Assembly: GCA_937924775.1 (NCBI GenBank)
Contig: CALDUT010000010.1
Location: forward strand, 1-64,000
Direction of reading: 5' to 3'
DNA length: 64,000 nucleotides
Source of the DNA: an uncultured Gemmata sp.
GTDB taxonomy: Bacteria > Planctomycetota > Planctomycetia > Gemmatales > Gemmataceae
The position numbers were made by a program, and so were the translations under genes. Shown one piece after another: positions 16,974 to 26,075 of the stretch. The stretch's first letter is position 1. Every line of letters starts with the position of its first letter. Under the pieces are notes generated by a model, which saw only the letters and a list, made by a program, of their open reading frames with translations, was not told where the DNA came from and searched no databases.

Positions 16974-17188
16974 GGCCGCTCCTCGACATCGCTTCCCTTA
17001 ACTGTTTCGGCTTGCCCCCCCGTTGTCCCGCAAAGTTTCTCGCAACAGCACACCACAATTTGCCAGCAAAGATGACGTAGTTTCCTTATCTTGTGGTCCT
17101 GGCCCTACAGCCGCCGCTCCGGATCGACCTTGACACTCTGGCGCGAATTTGGAATGACATTCCTAGCTGAATGAACGGAGACAGCGAA

Positions 17189-17572
17189 GTGAAGCCAATC
17201 GCGCAATGGGCGGCAAACATGTTGACGGGGCAGCTTGGACTGGCCGTCGGTGTTTTGCTGGTTGTCGTTGCCGATGCGCGGGCCTTCTATTGGTTCGAGT
17301 GGCCCGGTAGCCGTATTCCGCGCGAACCATCGCTGATTGAGTCGCCACACTACAACCAACCTGGCAATCCCCCGCGACCCCATGAACCCCCAGAAACCGG
17401 AGGCCCAGTACCGCCCATGATCAACCCACCGGTACCGGTAGATCGAACTCCGGTGAATCCACCTGAGCCGATTCCTGAACCCGCCAGTGGGCTATTAGCG
17501 ATCGCTGGTTTGAGTGCGTTGCTAGCTGAGAAGTGGCGGAAGTACCGGCAGCACCGAGAAGTGAAGGAGTAA
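17189..17572 (+). CDS. Small secreted protein with PEP-CTERM-like sorting signal
   Basis: 127 residues if started at GTG 17189, which has GGAG at 17177-17180; ATG 17171 in the same frame is the alternative. A signal peptide (hydrophobic LGLAVGVLLVVVADARA) is followed by an aromatic patch, a Pro-rich spacer with many Pro and Asn residues, then PEPASGLLAIAGLSALL and a basic tail (KWRKYRQHR). The tail has the three PEP-CTERM parts: PEP motif, hydrophobic helix, basic end. The Pro-rich body has no recognisable domain. It may be anchored or processed by an exosortase, if the genome encodes one. Confidence 0.6.
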   Translation: MKPIAQWAANMLTGQLGLAVGVLLVVVADARAFYWFEWPGSRIPREPSLIESPHYNQPGNPPRPHEPPETGGPVPPMINPPVPVDRTPVNPPEPIPEPASGLLAIAGLSALLAEKWRKYRQHREVKE

Positions 17573-17730
17573 ACCGAGGAACTGACACTTCGAAACCCAA
17601 CTCCGTCACAAAACCGCGAAATCTCGGCTGAGTGTTATTCTGTACAAATATTGACCACTGCATCTTCGATGCGTTACCACAAAGCTCCGCATCTGAAGCT
17701 TTGTGGTAAAATTTCTGCCATTTTCCTAAA

Positions 17731-18909
17731 TTATGCGGCCCGGCGAATTGCTTTTTGCAAATACATTGCGCATACTTCAATAACACGAGCTTGCTGCGAT
17801 TCTGTAATTTCGGGAAACATCGGCAGCGCTAGCACGGTCTTTGCAGCTTCTTCGCTGGTTGGAAAATCACCTGTGCGATAACCCAAGAATTGGAAACATT
17901 CCTGCTCGTGTAAGCACAGTGGGTAGTAGATTTCCACACCGATGTTGTTGTCCTTCAGGAACTTCACCAGCGGGTCGCGGTGCATTGCTGGGACGCGCAC
18001 TACATATTGGTTAAAAGTGTGGCGGCGGTCGGGCTGAGCCACCGGTCGGCGTATGAAGCCGTGCAGGTTGGCGTTTTCGATAAGGGCATCGTACCGCTGG
18101 GCCGCGGCTTCGCGGGCTTCCAGCCATTGTGGAACATACGGGAGCTTCACCCGTAAAACCGCGGCATGAATGGCATCAAGCCGCATGTTGTAGCCTATAT
18201 ACTTGTGGTAATACTTGATCTCAGAACCATGAACCCGCAGCGCCCGGAGCTTGCGGTCGAGATTGGGGTCGTTGGTGACCACCATGCCGGCATCGCCCAA
18301 TGCCCCGAGGTTTTTCGTGGGGTAAAAGCTCAGGCAAGCGGCGATTCCCAGTGAACCGCACCGTCGGCCTTGATATTCGCTGCCGAAGGATTGGGCTGCA
18401 TCCTCGATAACGTAAATTTGGTGGGCATCCGCGATTTCCCAAATGGGAGTCATATCGCAGCATTGCCCAAACAGATGCACGGGAATAATCGCCCGGGTGT
18501 GCCGCGTGATTTTCGCTTCGATCTGACGGGGGTCGATGTTGAAGGTGAGCGGGTCGATGTCCACAAACACCGGCTTCGCACCCACCCGGCAGACTGCACT
18601 GGCAGTGGCGAAAAACGTAAACGGTGACACAAGAACTTCATCCCCTGGGCCAATGTCCAACGCTCGCAGGGCGAGAACCAATGCGTCGGTGCCCGAACCA
18701 CAACCGACTCCGAATTGCGTCCCGCAGAATGCGGCAACTTCTTGCTCAAACGCCGCGACTTCAGGGCCCAGAATCGCCTGACCGGAACCCAAAACGCGCA
18801 AGACCGCGCTGTCGATCTCGGCTTTCAGCATGCGGTATTGAGCTTGAATGTCGCAAAGGGGAACTGGCGGGGGAGTCGTGTTTGCTCCGGTCGGGGCTGA
18901 GGATGTCAC
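17731..18909 (-). CDS. DegT/DnrJ/EryC1/StrS family aminotransferase
   Basis: The 392-residue PLP-dependent sugar aminotransferase probably makes amino-sugar nucleotides for envelope polysaccharide. Motifs in order: [16 protein letters not shown] (phosphate binding), [33 protein letters not shown], and [15 protein letters not shown] with the PLP lysine. GTG 18909 has a strong CAGGAGG upstream on the coding strand, so the open frame reaching 19086 is not the true start. It is divergent from the glycosyltransferase at 19045, suggesting a shared promoter region and a shared surface-sugar role. Confidence 0.88.
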   Translation of the reverse strand: MTSSAPTGANTTPPPVPLCDIQAQYRMLKAEIDSAVLRVLGSGQAILGPEVAAFEQEVAAFCGTQFGVGCGSGTDALVLALRALDIGPGDEVLVSPFTFFATASAVCRVGAKPVFVDIDPLTFNIDPRQIEAKITRHTRAIIPVHLFGQCCDMTPIWEIADAHQIYVIEDAAQSFGSEYQGRRCGSLGIAACLSFYPTKNLGALGDAGMVVTNDPNLDRKLRALRVHGSEIKYYHKYIGYNMRLDAIHAAVLRVKLPYVPQWLEAREAAAQRYDALIENANLHGFIRRPVAQPDRRHTFNQYVVRVPAMHRDPLVKFLKDNNIGVEIYYPLCLHEQECFQFLGYRTGDFPTSEEAAKTVLALPMFPEITESQQARVIEVCAMYLQKAIRRAA

Positions 18910-19044
18910 GCGACGGCCTCCTGCAGGGTAGGGTGCAAAATCGGGCTTGACCGCAAGCCGGGAATTTCGAAAGTTGGTTATCCCTACGATAAGCGGGGGG
19001 AATCTGTCAACCCGGCTTGCCCACTGAACGCGAGGAACCAACGT

Positions 19045-19947
19045 ATGACAACCGCTGTGGCATCCGAAGCACCGTCGGCCAATCATCAGCTTGAGAAGCC
19101 GCTTGTTCAGCAGGATCTCGGCCCTCTGTTGGCCCCACTGCTAGAGCGAATTCAGAGCGATCCTAACGCCCGGGTCACCATTTTGCAGCAGTTGTTGGGT
19201 GATTCTGCGTGCCGGCAGTTGGGGATTTACCCTTTGCCACCGGGTTTCCAACTGTCGGTGGTTATTCCGGTTTACAACGAAGAGCGGTGGCTTGCCGAAC
19301 TGGTGCGCCGCGTGCAAGTGGTGCCGATTCCCAAAGAGCTGATCATCGTTAACGATTGCTCCACCGACGGGACACCCGCGATTCTCGCCCAACTCGAGCA
19401 GCAGTACGACAATATCCGCGTCTTCCATCAGCCCAAGAACATGGGCAAAGGCGCGGCGTTACGCGAGGGTTTCAAACATTGCACCGGGGATTTGGTGATT
19501 GTCCAAGACGCGGACTGGGAGTATGACCCCGCGGAATACCCGAAGCTCATTCAACCGATCATCGACGGCCGGGCTGATGTGGTCATTGGGTCTCGCTTTA
19601 TCGGGGAGAGCCACCGCGTCCTGTACTACTGGCACTCGGTAGCCAATAAAATCCTTACTATGCTCTCGAATTGGTTCACTAATTTGAACCTTACTGATAT
19701 GGAGACATGTTACAAAGTCTTCAAACGCGAGATCATCCAAAGCATTCCGCTGAAAAGCAACCGGTTTGGCTTTGAACCTGAAGTGACAGCGAAAATCGCC
19801 CGCAAGCGCAAGGGCCAACCCCGGTGGCGGGTCTACGAAGTCCCGATCAGCTATTCGGGCCGCACCTATGAGGAGGGCAAAAAAATTGGCATGAAGGATG
19901 CCTTCCAAGCGCTCTATTGCATCGTTCGCTACTGGATCGCGGATTAA
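19045..19947 (+). CDS. Glycosyltransferase family 2, dolichol-phosphate-mannose-synthase-like
   Basis: A 300-residue GT-A fold enzyme. The catalytic core begins at about residue 70 ([14 protein letters not shown]), with [23 protein letters not shown] and the metal-binding [12 protein letters not shown]. It then has [10 protein letters not shown] and ends in the typical C-terminal region without extra membrane helices. The N-terminal 70 residues are an unusual extension with no domain I recognise. Likely transfers a sugar to a lipid carrier. ATG 19045 has GAGG upstream. Confidence 0.85.
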   Translation: MTTAVASEAPSANHQLEKPLVQQDLGPLLAPLLERIQSDPNARVTILQQLLGDSACRQLGIYPLPPGFQLSVVIPVYNEERWLAELVRRVQVVPIPKELIIVNDCSTDGTPAILAQLEQQYDNIRVFHQPKNMGKGAALREGFKHCTGDLVIVQDADWEYDPAEYPKLIQPIIDGRADVVIGSRFIGESHRVLYYWHSVANKILTMLSNWFTNLNLTDMETCYKVFKREIIQSIPLKSNRFGFEPEVTAKIARKRKGQPRWRVYEVPISYSGRTYEEGKKIGMKDAFQALYCIVRYWIAD

Positions 19948-20147
19948 TGAAACCCGGTGGTCTTGTCGTGTTGTGGAAGGCTGGTTTTCTTGTGCCCAAT
20001 GCCTGCAAATCCGCCCATCGCCCGTATCGGGCTGGGCATCTTTGCTGCCAGATTGCACCAAGTGATTCGGAAGTGCTAACGGTAACGGTCACCGTACACG
20101 GCGACCGTGTGCCACAGCCAGACTCGGTGGATTTTCAGCCCCTTCTG

Positions 20148-21443
20148 CTAGATGAACTTGGTTTGCCCCGCGACAGCAATCGGCGGGGAAACTAGTTTGG
20201 TATTCCAGTCGTAGGGGGGCAAGGCCGCGTCGGGTGAGACTCCAAGAACACCCTTGAGAAGGTCTTCCTTCGACTCCATGGCCATTTTCCAGGTGATTTC
20301 TTGGCCGGTGTACGCCGCCATACGGCCCATAATTGCTAGAAGGGTGCTGAGGGCCATGTAATCGCCGTTATTGATCGGTTTGTCGGCCCGGATGGCGGCG
20401 AAGAGAGCGTCGTGTTCAGCTTGGAACATTTGGTTGAACGGGCCTTCAAACACCCAGTGATCCTGGCCGGATTGGATTGTCAGTCCGTTGGTGCGTTCGG
20501 AAAGCAAGGCTTTCCCCCGGGTGCCGAGGGCGACAGCGCTCAGATCACCCTTGGTCTTTGGATGCTGTCGTGTGTTACTGACCAATCGCGTGCCGTTGGC
20601 ATACTCGTAGACCACCGAGAAGTGGTCATAGATGTTCCCGTATTCGGGGCCGGTGAGTACACTGCGGCCACCCATACCGATTGCCTTGCGCGGATATTCG
20701 CCATTCATCAGCCAGGCGCAGACATCGAGGAAGTGAATATGCTGTTCAACGTTAAAATCTCCCGAAAGCCACGAGAAGTTGTACCAATTGCGCATGTGGT
20801 ACGTCATGGTGGACCAATCTGGCTGACGGGGTTTGGCCCAGCGACCACCGCGGTAGTCGTTGGCAAAGAGTGTGACAATCTCACCGATGGCCCCGCCGTG
20901 AATCCGCTTGACGGTTTCTTGGAAGCCGTTGTCGTAACGCAGACACAACCCGGAAACCACCGACAACCGCTTCTTGCGAGCCAATTCGCACGATTCTAAT
21001 ACCGAACGGACGCCGGGTGCATCGACCGCAACGGGTTTCTCGGCGAACACATGCTTGCAGGCCTCCACGGCGGCTTTCAGATGCAGTGGGCGAAACTGCG
21101 GCGGTGTGGTCAGAAGCACAACATCGCAGCGGTCGATCACTTCCCGGTAAGCGTCGAAGCCCACGAAGCGGGCATCGGGCTTGACATCCACTTGCCCCGC
21201 GATCGACTCTTTCTTCTGCAAAGTCGCAAGACTTTCTGTGAGGCGATCCTCGAAGGCATCCGCCATGGCGACGAGTTTCGCGTTCTTGTCGGCTTGCAGG
21301 GCATTGATGGCAGCGCCAGTACCACGGCTGCCGCAACCGATGAGCCCGACTTTTAGAACATTCGTCTCACCGGCATACAAAGCCGGTGCGGTCATTGCGG
21401 CCACTGTGGACGCGGCTAAAAACTGACGCCGTGTGGTCGCCAT
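20148..21443 (-). CDS. Tat-exported Gfo/Idh/MocA family oxidoreductase
   Basis: 431 residues, a second member of the family in this window. The Tat leader is TTRRQFLAASTVAAMTAPALYA, followed by LKVGLIGCGSRGTGAAINAL and the FAEKPVAVDAPG lysine motif. AAGGAG precedes ATG 21443. It has the shorter C-terminal domain compared with the 495-residue paralogue. Substrate unknown; presumably periplasmic sugar or cyclitol oxidation. Confidence 0.88.
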   Translation of the reverse strand: MATTRRQFLAASTVAAMTAPALYAGETNVLKVGLIGCGSRGTGAAINALQADKNAKLVAMADAFEDRLTESLATLQKKESIAGQVDVKPDARFVGFDAYREVIDRCDVVLLTTPPQFRPLHLKAAVEACKHVFAEKPVAVDAPGVRSVLESCELARKKRLSVVSGLCLRYDNGFQETVKRIHGGAIGEIVTLFANDYRGGRWAKPRQPDWSTMTYHMRNWYNFSWLSGDFNVEQHIHFLDVCAWLMNGEYPRKAIGMGGRSVLTGPEYGNIYDHFSVVYEYANGTRLVSNTRQHPKTKGDLSAVALGTRGKALLSERTNGLTIQSGQDHWVFEGPFNQMFQAEHDALFAAIRADKPINNGDYMALSTLLAIMGRMAAYTGQEITWKMAMESKEDLLKGVLGVSPDAALPPYDWNTKLVSPPIAVAGQTKFI

Positions 21444-21543
21444 TGGCTTCTCCTTGAGAGGAAGGTGAGGAAATTCTTGGGGTGGGTCGTTGCGATAGTA
21501 ACCGAAAACTCACAAGTTGTGTACGAACTTTTGGTGACAACAA

Positions 21544-22143
21544 TCACGAACGGCCCACACGACCGGCTTCTGCCGCGGTAGTGAAAGTTGCGGCTTTGCG
21601 GACTATCCACAATCGCGGGGCCGACTTGCTACCGGTTTCACCCTCGATCACTTCGATCGAGAAGCTATTGCTGGCCTTTCGGAAGAGTTGTTCCACAGCC
21701 ACCGCCTCCTCCGCACCCCCGGGATGACCGGTGTAAGCCAAGACTGTCAGAACACCGCCGCCACGCAACAGTTCCAACGCAGCCGAGATGGCGGGAAGCG
21801 TCGACTGTGGGTGTGTGGTGATAGTATGATCGCTGCCGGGTAAATAGCCCAAGTTGAACATCACCGCGCCGATGCGGCCGTGGAACGCCGCAGGAATAGT
21901 CTCACGCAACCTGGCATGGTCACATGCGAGAAGGGTGACGTTCGCAGCGTGGCAGATGCGAGTCGCGGTGGCGGCCAGAGCTTCTGGTTGAATATCGAAG
22001 GCGAAAACCTGCCCCTGCGGACCCACGCACTCCCGAAGGAAAAGAGTGTCCCAGCCATTGCCCGCGGTTGCGTCGATGGCGATTTCACCTTGCGTCAGCG
22101 CGGTCCGCACTGCGGCATGCGCTATCTCCGTGAGTCGCGGCAT
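21544..22143 (-). CDS. mnmM: YtqB/MnmM-like SAM-dependent methyltransferase
   Basis: A 199-residue class I methyltransferase. DATAGNGWDTLFL is the SAM-binding motif and MFNLGYLPGSDHTITT is the YtqB family signature. YTGHPGG follows, as in Bacillus YtqB. Bacillus YtqB has been identified as MnmM, which methylates nm5(s2)U to mnm5(s2)U at the tRNA wobble base. The gene overlaps the FAD oxidoreductase gene upstream by 22 bases. That enzyme could make the nm5 substrate. The assignment to tRNA is from family knowledge; other methylation targets are possible. Confidence 0.75.
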   Translation of the reverse strand: MPRLTEIAHAAVRTALTQGEIAIDATAGNGWDTLFLRECVGPQGQVFAFDIQPEALAATATRICHAANVTLLACDHARLRETIPAAFHGRIGAVMFNLGYLPGSDHTITTHPQSTLPAISAALELLRGGGVLTVLAYTGHPGGAEEAVAVEQLFRKASNSFSIEVIEGETGSKSAPRLWIVRKAATFTTAAEAGRVGRS

Positions 22144-23183
22144 AGGTACTTTCGGACATTCACACTGTTGTCGATTTCACCTTCGCCACACAAGTGGGCG
22201 GCCAGTTGGTGAGCAAAATAGGGTGCTAGTAAGGAACCTTTGGCCCCTAAACCATTGAAGAATGCGAGTTGAGGATGCTCGGGATGACGCCCTAACACCG
22301 GGTAACCCGCGTCAATCACCGGCCGAACTGCGGCGCGGTGAGCGACGATCTCGTATGGTAGGCGAAGAAATTCACGGAGCTTGTTTTCCAGCTCGGCTCG
22401 GCCCTCCGCGGTGGGTATGGCATCGAGCGGCTGCCATGTGTGGGTGGCGCCCAGATAAAAGAGTTCCGATGGTGAAGTGAGCGGTGTATGATCGCAAGCC
22501 GTGTCGGTCGCTTCCGCTGGCACCAACCACACTCCCCGATGGACCACACGCGATTCCCGCAATTGGGGAATTCGCAAGGTGAGGATTTCGCCTTTCGCAG
22601 CATTGAAGCTGATGCGGCCAAACCACGGGTCCGGCTCGGGAGTAAAGCCGCAGCAAAAAATGACTGTACCCGCCACAGGGAGTTCACGCCGATTTATTTC
22701 TACCCGTTGATAAAGACCGCGGTGGCGAAAGTACTCCCGTGAACAGTCAAGGTAACACGGCACATCGAGCCGAGCGGCATCGGGCATCTCGAAGCCACCC
22801 AGCGGAGCGGCGAAAGTGTCGGGTATGTCTGTGATGGGCTGTACAAGACCGCGGAGGATGGTGGCTTCCCGGCGGTAGAATTCGTCGCGTTCGGCAGTTG
22901 TGGCAAACAGACGGATCGCTGGTCGTTGGTAGAAGAACCGCTCGCCGGTTTCCGCTTCGACCCAACGATAGAACGCCACCGCAGCGGGGTAAAGCTCGTC
23001 CCAGCGCCACGATTTGGCGAGCCGTTTGCCGGTGACGGGGGTGATGAGCCCCGCTGCCACATGCGAGGCGGACGGTCCCGATTCACGATCCACGATGTAA
23101 CAGCTTCGCCCGCGGCGTAGGAGCTGCCACGCGAGCGTTGTACCGGCCAGCCCTTGGCCGACGATGAGAAATTCCGGCGTCAT
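22122..23183 (-). CDS. FAD-dependent oxidoreductase, MnmC(o)-like DAO fold
   Basis: 353 residues. The N-terminal FAD motif is FLIVGQGLAGTTLAWQLLRRG, followed by AAGLITPVTGKRLAKSW and a DAO-type C-terminus (GYPVLGRHPEHPQLAFFNGLGAKG given in short: positions about 310-330). It resembles the oxidase half of MnmC, which removes the carboxymethyl group from cmnm5U34. The downstream, overlapping MnmM-like methyltransferase would supply the second MnmC activity. ATG 23183 overlaps the upstream small gene (ATGA). A different amine oxidase substrate is possible. Confidence 0.65.
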   Translation of the reverse strand: MTPEFLIVGQGLAGTTLAWQLLRRGRSCYIVDRESGPSASHVAAGLITPVTGKRLAKSWRWDELYPAAVAFYRWVEAETGERFFYQRPAIRLFATTAERDEFYRREATILRGLVQPITDIPDTFAAPLGGFEMPDAARLDVPCYLDCSREYFRHRGLYQRVEINRRELPVAGTVIFCCGFTPEPDPWFGRISFNAAKGEILTLRIPQLRESRVVHRGVWLVPAEATDTACDHTPLTSPSELFYLGATHTWQPLDAIPTAEGRAELENKLREFLRLPYEIVAHRAAVRPVIDAGYPVLGRHPEHPQLAFFNGLGAKGSLLAPYFAHQLAAHLCGEGEIDNSVNVRKYLCRDSRR

Positions 23184-23491
23184 GAAGAATCGCGTGACGG
23201 GGAGGCGAAGAGCGTTTCAAGGTCGAAGCGGCGGCGGAGGTCCCGATCGCGTGCACCGCGGACCAATTCATAGATACCCGGAATATCCAGGGTTTCATCT
23301 GGTGCTAACCGGCAGGCATTCCGCTTGGCGAGCGCGGCTGCAAACAATCGCGGTAAACAGTCGGCACAACTGAGATAATAGGTTTTGAGTTCGTGGGTGA
23401 GGCCATCACTCCAGCGGGCCGCGATTTTGTACACCGCAGGCGTCGGACACCCTACCGCATAACAAATCACCGGATAACCGGACAGTGCCAT
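23180..23491 (-). CDS. Small Cys-containing protein (103 aa), function unknown
   Basis: The product has two Cys pairs: CYAVGC near residue 10 and SCADC near 41, separated by a beta-like stretch (YKIAARWSDGLTHELKTYYL). This suggests a small zinc-binding fold. The C-terminal half is charged and helical. It overlaps the FAD oxidoreductase gene by 4 bases and sits 27 bases after rnc, so rnc, this gene, the oxidase and the methyltransferase may form one RNA-processing operon. I do not recognise the family. Confidence 0.6.
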   Translation of the reverse strand: MALSGYPVICYAVGCPTPAVYKIAARWSDGLTHELKTYYLSCADCLPRLFAAALAKRNACRLAPDETLDIPGIYELVRGARDRDLRRRFDLETLFASPSRDSS

Positions 23492-23518
23492 GATCTAGAT
23501 GACATTCTAAGGGGCGAT

Positions 23519-24283
23519 TCAATCGGAGGGATAAGGCAGCGGCTGATTATTCAGATGAGCCAGAGCATTCATCGCGGCTTTTAGTTCGGCTTCTTTCTTG
23601 GTCCGCCCCCAGGCCGCCGGGAATCGCTCATTGTTGATTTGCGCTGCGACTTTGAAGCACTTATCGTGATCCGGGCCTTGCTCGTCGAGCAAAAAATAGC
23701 GTGGGGTGTCGCCGTAGCGGCGTTGTGTGAGTGTTTGCAATTGCGATTTGGCGTTGGCCGCGGTCGCATCGCGGGCGACCCGTTCAATCTCCGGCTCGAT
23801 GAAATCGAGAATGAAAGCCCGGGCTTCGTCCCAACCGCCGTCGAGGAAGATCGCCGCGACCAAAGCTTCAAAAACATCCGCCAGCATATTAGCGGGGATT
23901 TCCCCGTGCGTGTTGACGCCCTTACCCAGGAACAGAAAATCGCCCAAACCTAACTCTTGGCTGAACCGGGCACAAGTTTTGCGGCTGACCACCACCGACT
24001 TGACCCTAGTCAAATCGCCTTCCTGATACTCGGGAAATCGCTGATACAGTTGTTCGCAGGTGACCAAGCCGAGAACGCTATCGCCCAAAAATTCCAGCCG
24101 TTCGTTCGAAGCGGTGCGGGTATTCGCACTGGAGGTGTGAGTGAGGGCCGCCCGCAGGAGTTCTGGCCGTTTGAAACGGTAGCCGATCACCTTTTGGCAT
24201 TCTTCGAGAATGGCGAGTTCACGGCTACCGTGGTGTGTTTCCGGGGGTGGCATAGCGAGTCTGACAAATTTCGGGCGGGCCAT
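23519..24283 (-). CDS. rnc: Ribonuclease III
   Basis: 254 residues from ATG 24283. The RNase III signature NERLEFLGDSVLGLV carries the catalytic acidic residues; a second acidic set lies in ADVFEALVAAIFLDGG. The C-terminal dsRNA-binding domain ends AAWGRTKKEAELKAAMNALA. It processes rRNA and structured mRNAs. No start has a good RBS: GTG 24310, ATG 24283 and ATG 24253 are all possible. ATG 24283 lies in the loop of a perfect inverted repeat, so 24253, 6 bases beyond the repeat, is a serious alternative. Confidence 0.94.
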   Translation of the reverse strand: MARPKFVRLAMPPPETHHGSRELAILEECQKVIGYRFKRPELLRAALTHTSSANTRTASNERLEFLGDSVLGLVTCEQLYQRFPEYQEGDLTRVKSVVVSRKTCARFSQELGLGDFLFLGKGVNTHGEIPANMLADVFEALVAAIFLDGGWDEARAFILDFIEPEIERVARDATAANAKSQLQTLTQRRYGDTPRYFLLDEQGPDHDKCFKVAAQINNERFPAAWGRTKKEAELKAAMNALAHLNNQPLPYPSD

Positions 24284-24318
24284 AAGTATGCTTGTCAGAC
24301 AACCTATCACCGTCTGAC
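24259..24318 (-). promoter_or_regulatory. Alternating inverted repeats at the rnc start (candidate mRNA switch)
   Basis: On the + strand GTCTGACAA (24259-24267) is a perfect 9-base inverted repeat of TTGTCAGAC (24292-24300). The same central arm can pair over 7 bases with GTCTGAC at 24312-24318. The two hairpins are mutually exclusive, and one of them encloses the ATG at 24283. RNase III autoregulates through a leader stem-loop in enterobacteria, so a similar control is plausible here. The repeats are seen directly; the function is inferred. Confidence 0.45.
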
Positions 24319-24456
24319 TAACAAGTCAACGCAGACAAACCACGGAACCGCCGGCTTTCTCGTTATTCAGGTGGTACCCCAAGGTCAGAGCCAGCCTCTG
24401 TCCAAGTTCTGGCCTGAACTGGCGAGAATATCGTTGCGCCCCAAGCCGAGATGTCG

Positions 24457-25326
24457 CTATTTCGACTCTTCCGGTTGGGCGGGTAAAGCGGCGTTCGAGT
24501 TGTTGTTAGGCTGATTGGGGCGAGCCGAAGGTGCAACGGGTTCTGCCGGTTTGCTTGCCTCGAGCCGGGCTAGTTTTTCCCGGCAATCCTGAAGGCCCTT
24601 CTGGAGTTCTTTCATGGTATCTTCTACCACTTTGTATTGCGAATCCCGGAGAGCTTTCCGCTCCAAGTCGGCGGCTTTGTTCCTTTCCACTTCACCGGTG
24701 AGTTTGTTCAGTTCTTCCCGAAGGCTTTTGAGATCGGCTGCTGCTGTGGCTTGCCGATCCTTGAGGGTCTCTAAGGCGGCGATTTCCTTCTTGAGGGCTT
24801 CCAGCGAGGTGATGCGTTCGCGGAGAACTTCAATCGCTGCGGAATCTTTTTTGACTCCTTCTGCATTATTGGCAATGTCTTTACGCATTGATTCGATGGC
24901 TGCAAGAGTGTCGCGCTTGACACTCTCGATCGTGGCCGCATTGTGCTGAACTCGTTCTTTGATGGTTTCGAGCTCGATTTTCAGGGAATCCAAACCGCGG
25001 ATGCGCTCGTATTGGGTGGTCACACGACTGTTGAATTCATCTTTTTTGATAAACTCCGCTCGGGCTTCGCGTTCCCGGTTCAACTCCGACCGCAACTCCG
25101 CGATGCTCGACGACAGGTTGTTGAAGATGTTGATGGCAATCAGCGTAATAATGCTAAGAATAGTTCCGCCAAACACCCGCCAGAAAAGGGACATTTTCTC
25201 CTCGTCTTTCTTCTCGACCGGCTTTTCGCTGCCAGAGTCCACCGCCGAACGCATCGTCTCCATCGCGTTCAGGGGCTGGTGTGCGGACGGTTGATGATCG
25301 GCATCTAACGATCGACGCGGTGTCAT
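24457..25326 (-). CDS. Membrane-anchored coiled-coil protein
   Basis: 289 residues from ATG 25326, which has GGGAAGGA upstream. A charged N-terminus of about 45 residues is followed by one membrane helix (SLFWRVFGGTILSIITLIAINIF, about 46-68 with the hydrophobic core TILSIITLIAI). A long Glu/Lys/Arg/Leu-rich coiled coil then runs to about residue 255, and the tail is Pro/Asn-rich. No catalytic motif. It is probably a structural or tethering inner-membrane protein; no neighbour indicates a role. Confidence 0.7.
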   Translation of the reverse strand: MTPRRSLDADHQPSAHQPLNAMETMRSAVDSGSEKPVEKKDEEKMSLFWRVFGGTILSIITLIAINIFNNLSSSIAELRSELNREREARAEFIKKDEFNSRVTTQYERIRGLDSLKIELETIKERVQHNAATIESVKRDTLAAIESMRKDIANNAEGVKKDSAAIEVLRERITSLEALKKEIAALETLKDRQATAAADLKSLREELNKLTGEVERNKAADLERKALRDSQYKVVEDTMKELQKGLQDCREKLARLEASKPAEPVAPSARPNQPNNNSNAALPAQPEESK

Positions 25327-25536
25327 GGCGGTTCCTTCCCCTCGTCGCACGTCCTGGTAAGTGCGGTAAAATGCATAGCGTGATCATCGCTATCACGCAA
25401 TGGGTGTTGTGCAAGATTCAGACACCTCGGCCTCACACTACTTGCGCTGCAATCAGTTGAACAAGTCCACTTTCCGGAATTTCGTATCTTGTCTTCAATA
25501 TCGGCCATCGGAACAATCTGGACGACTGGAATTTCC

Positions 25537-25980
25537 ATGCGTGCGGTGATTCAGCGGGTTCGCCGGGCGGCGGTGCGAGTAGGTGAGGAGATTACCGGGG
25601 AAATTGCCCACGGGTGGCTGGTGTTGTTGGGCATCGCTCCCGCGGATTTGCTCCAACATGCGGTGTGGTTAGCAGAAAAGATCGTCCATTTGCGGGCCTT
25701 TCCCGATGAGGGGGGCAAGATGAACCGTTCGGTGTTGGATGTGAGCGGTTCCGTACTGGTGGTGAGTCAATTCACACTGTATGGCGATTGTCAGAAGGGA
25801 CGGCGGCCGAGTTTCACCGGGGCCGCCCCGCCTGCGGTGGCTGAGTCACTGTACGAGGCCTTCATCACCGCCTTGAAACGCTGGGGCGTGCCCGTGGCCA
25901 CCGGGCGATTCGCCGCGGACATGCAAGTGGAACTGATCAACGATGGCCCAGTGACGTTTGTTATCGACGCCCCGGCGTGA
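25537..25980 (+). CDS. dtd: D-aminoacyl-tRNA deacylase
   Basis: The 147-residue enzyme hydrolyses D-aminoacyl-tRNA and mischarged Gly-tRNA(Ala). The cross-subunit active-site motifs are intact: SQFTLYGD with the catalytic Thr region, and NDGPVTF near the C-terminus (the Gly-cisPro equivalent). ATG 25537 gives the canonical [13 protein letters not shown] start; the upstream extension of the frame is not needed. It converges on the DUF1501 gene. Confidence 0.95.
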   Translation: MRAVIQRVRRAAVRVGEEITGEIAHGWLVLLGIAPADLLQHAVWLAEKIVHLRAFPDEGGKMNRSVLDVSGSVLVVSQFTLYGDCQKGRRPSFTGAAPPAVAESLYEAFITALKRWGVPVATGRFAADMQVELINDGPVTFVIDAPA

Positions 25981-26075
25981 CAGGTTCGCCCGCGGCGTGC
26001 CCGCGCGCATCCCCCGGCGGCCGGTAGGTGCCGGAGGATGCCGACAGGACCCGCCACGGCCCCTGCCGCCGAAGG

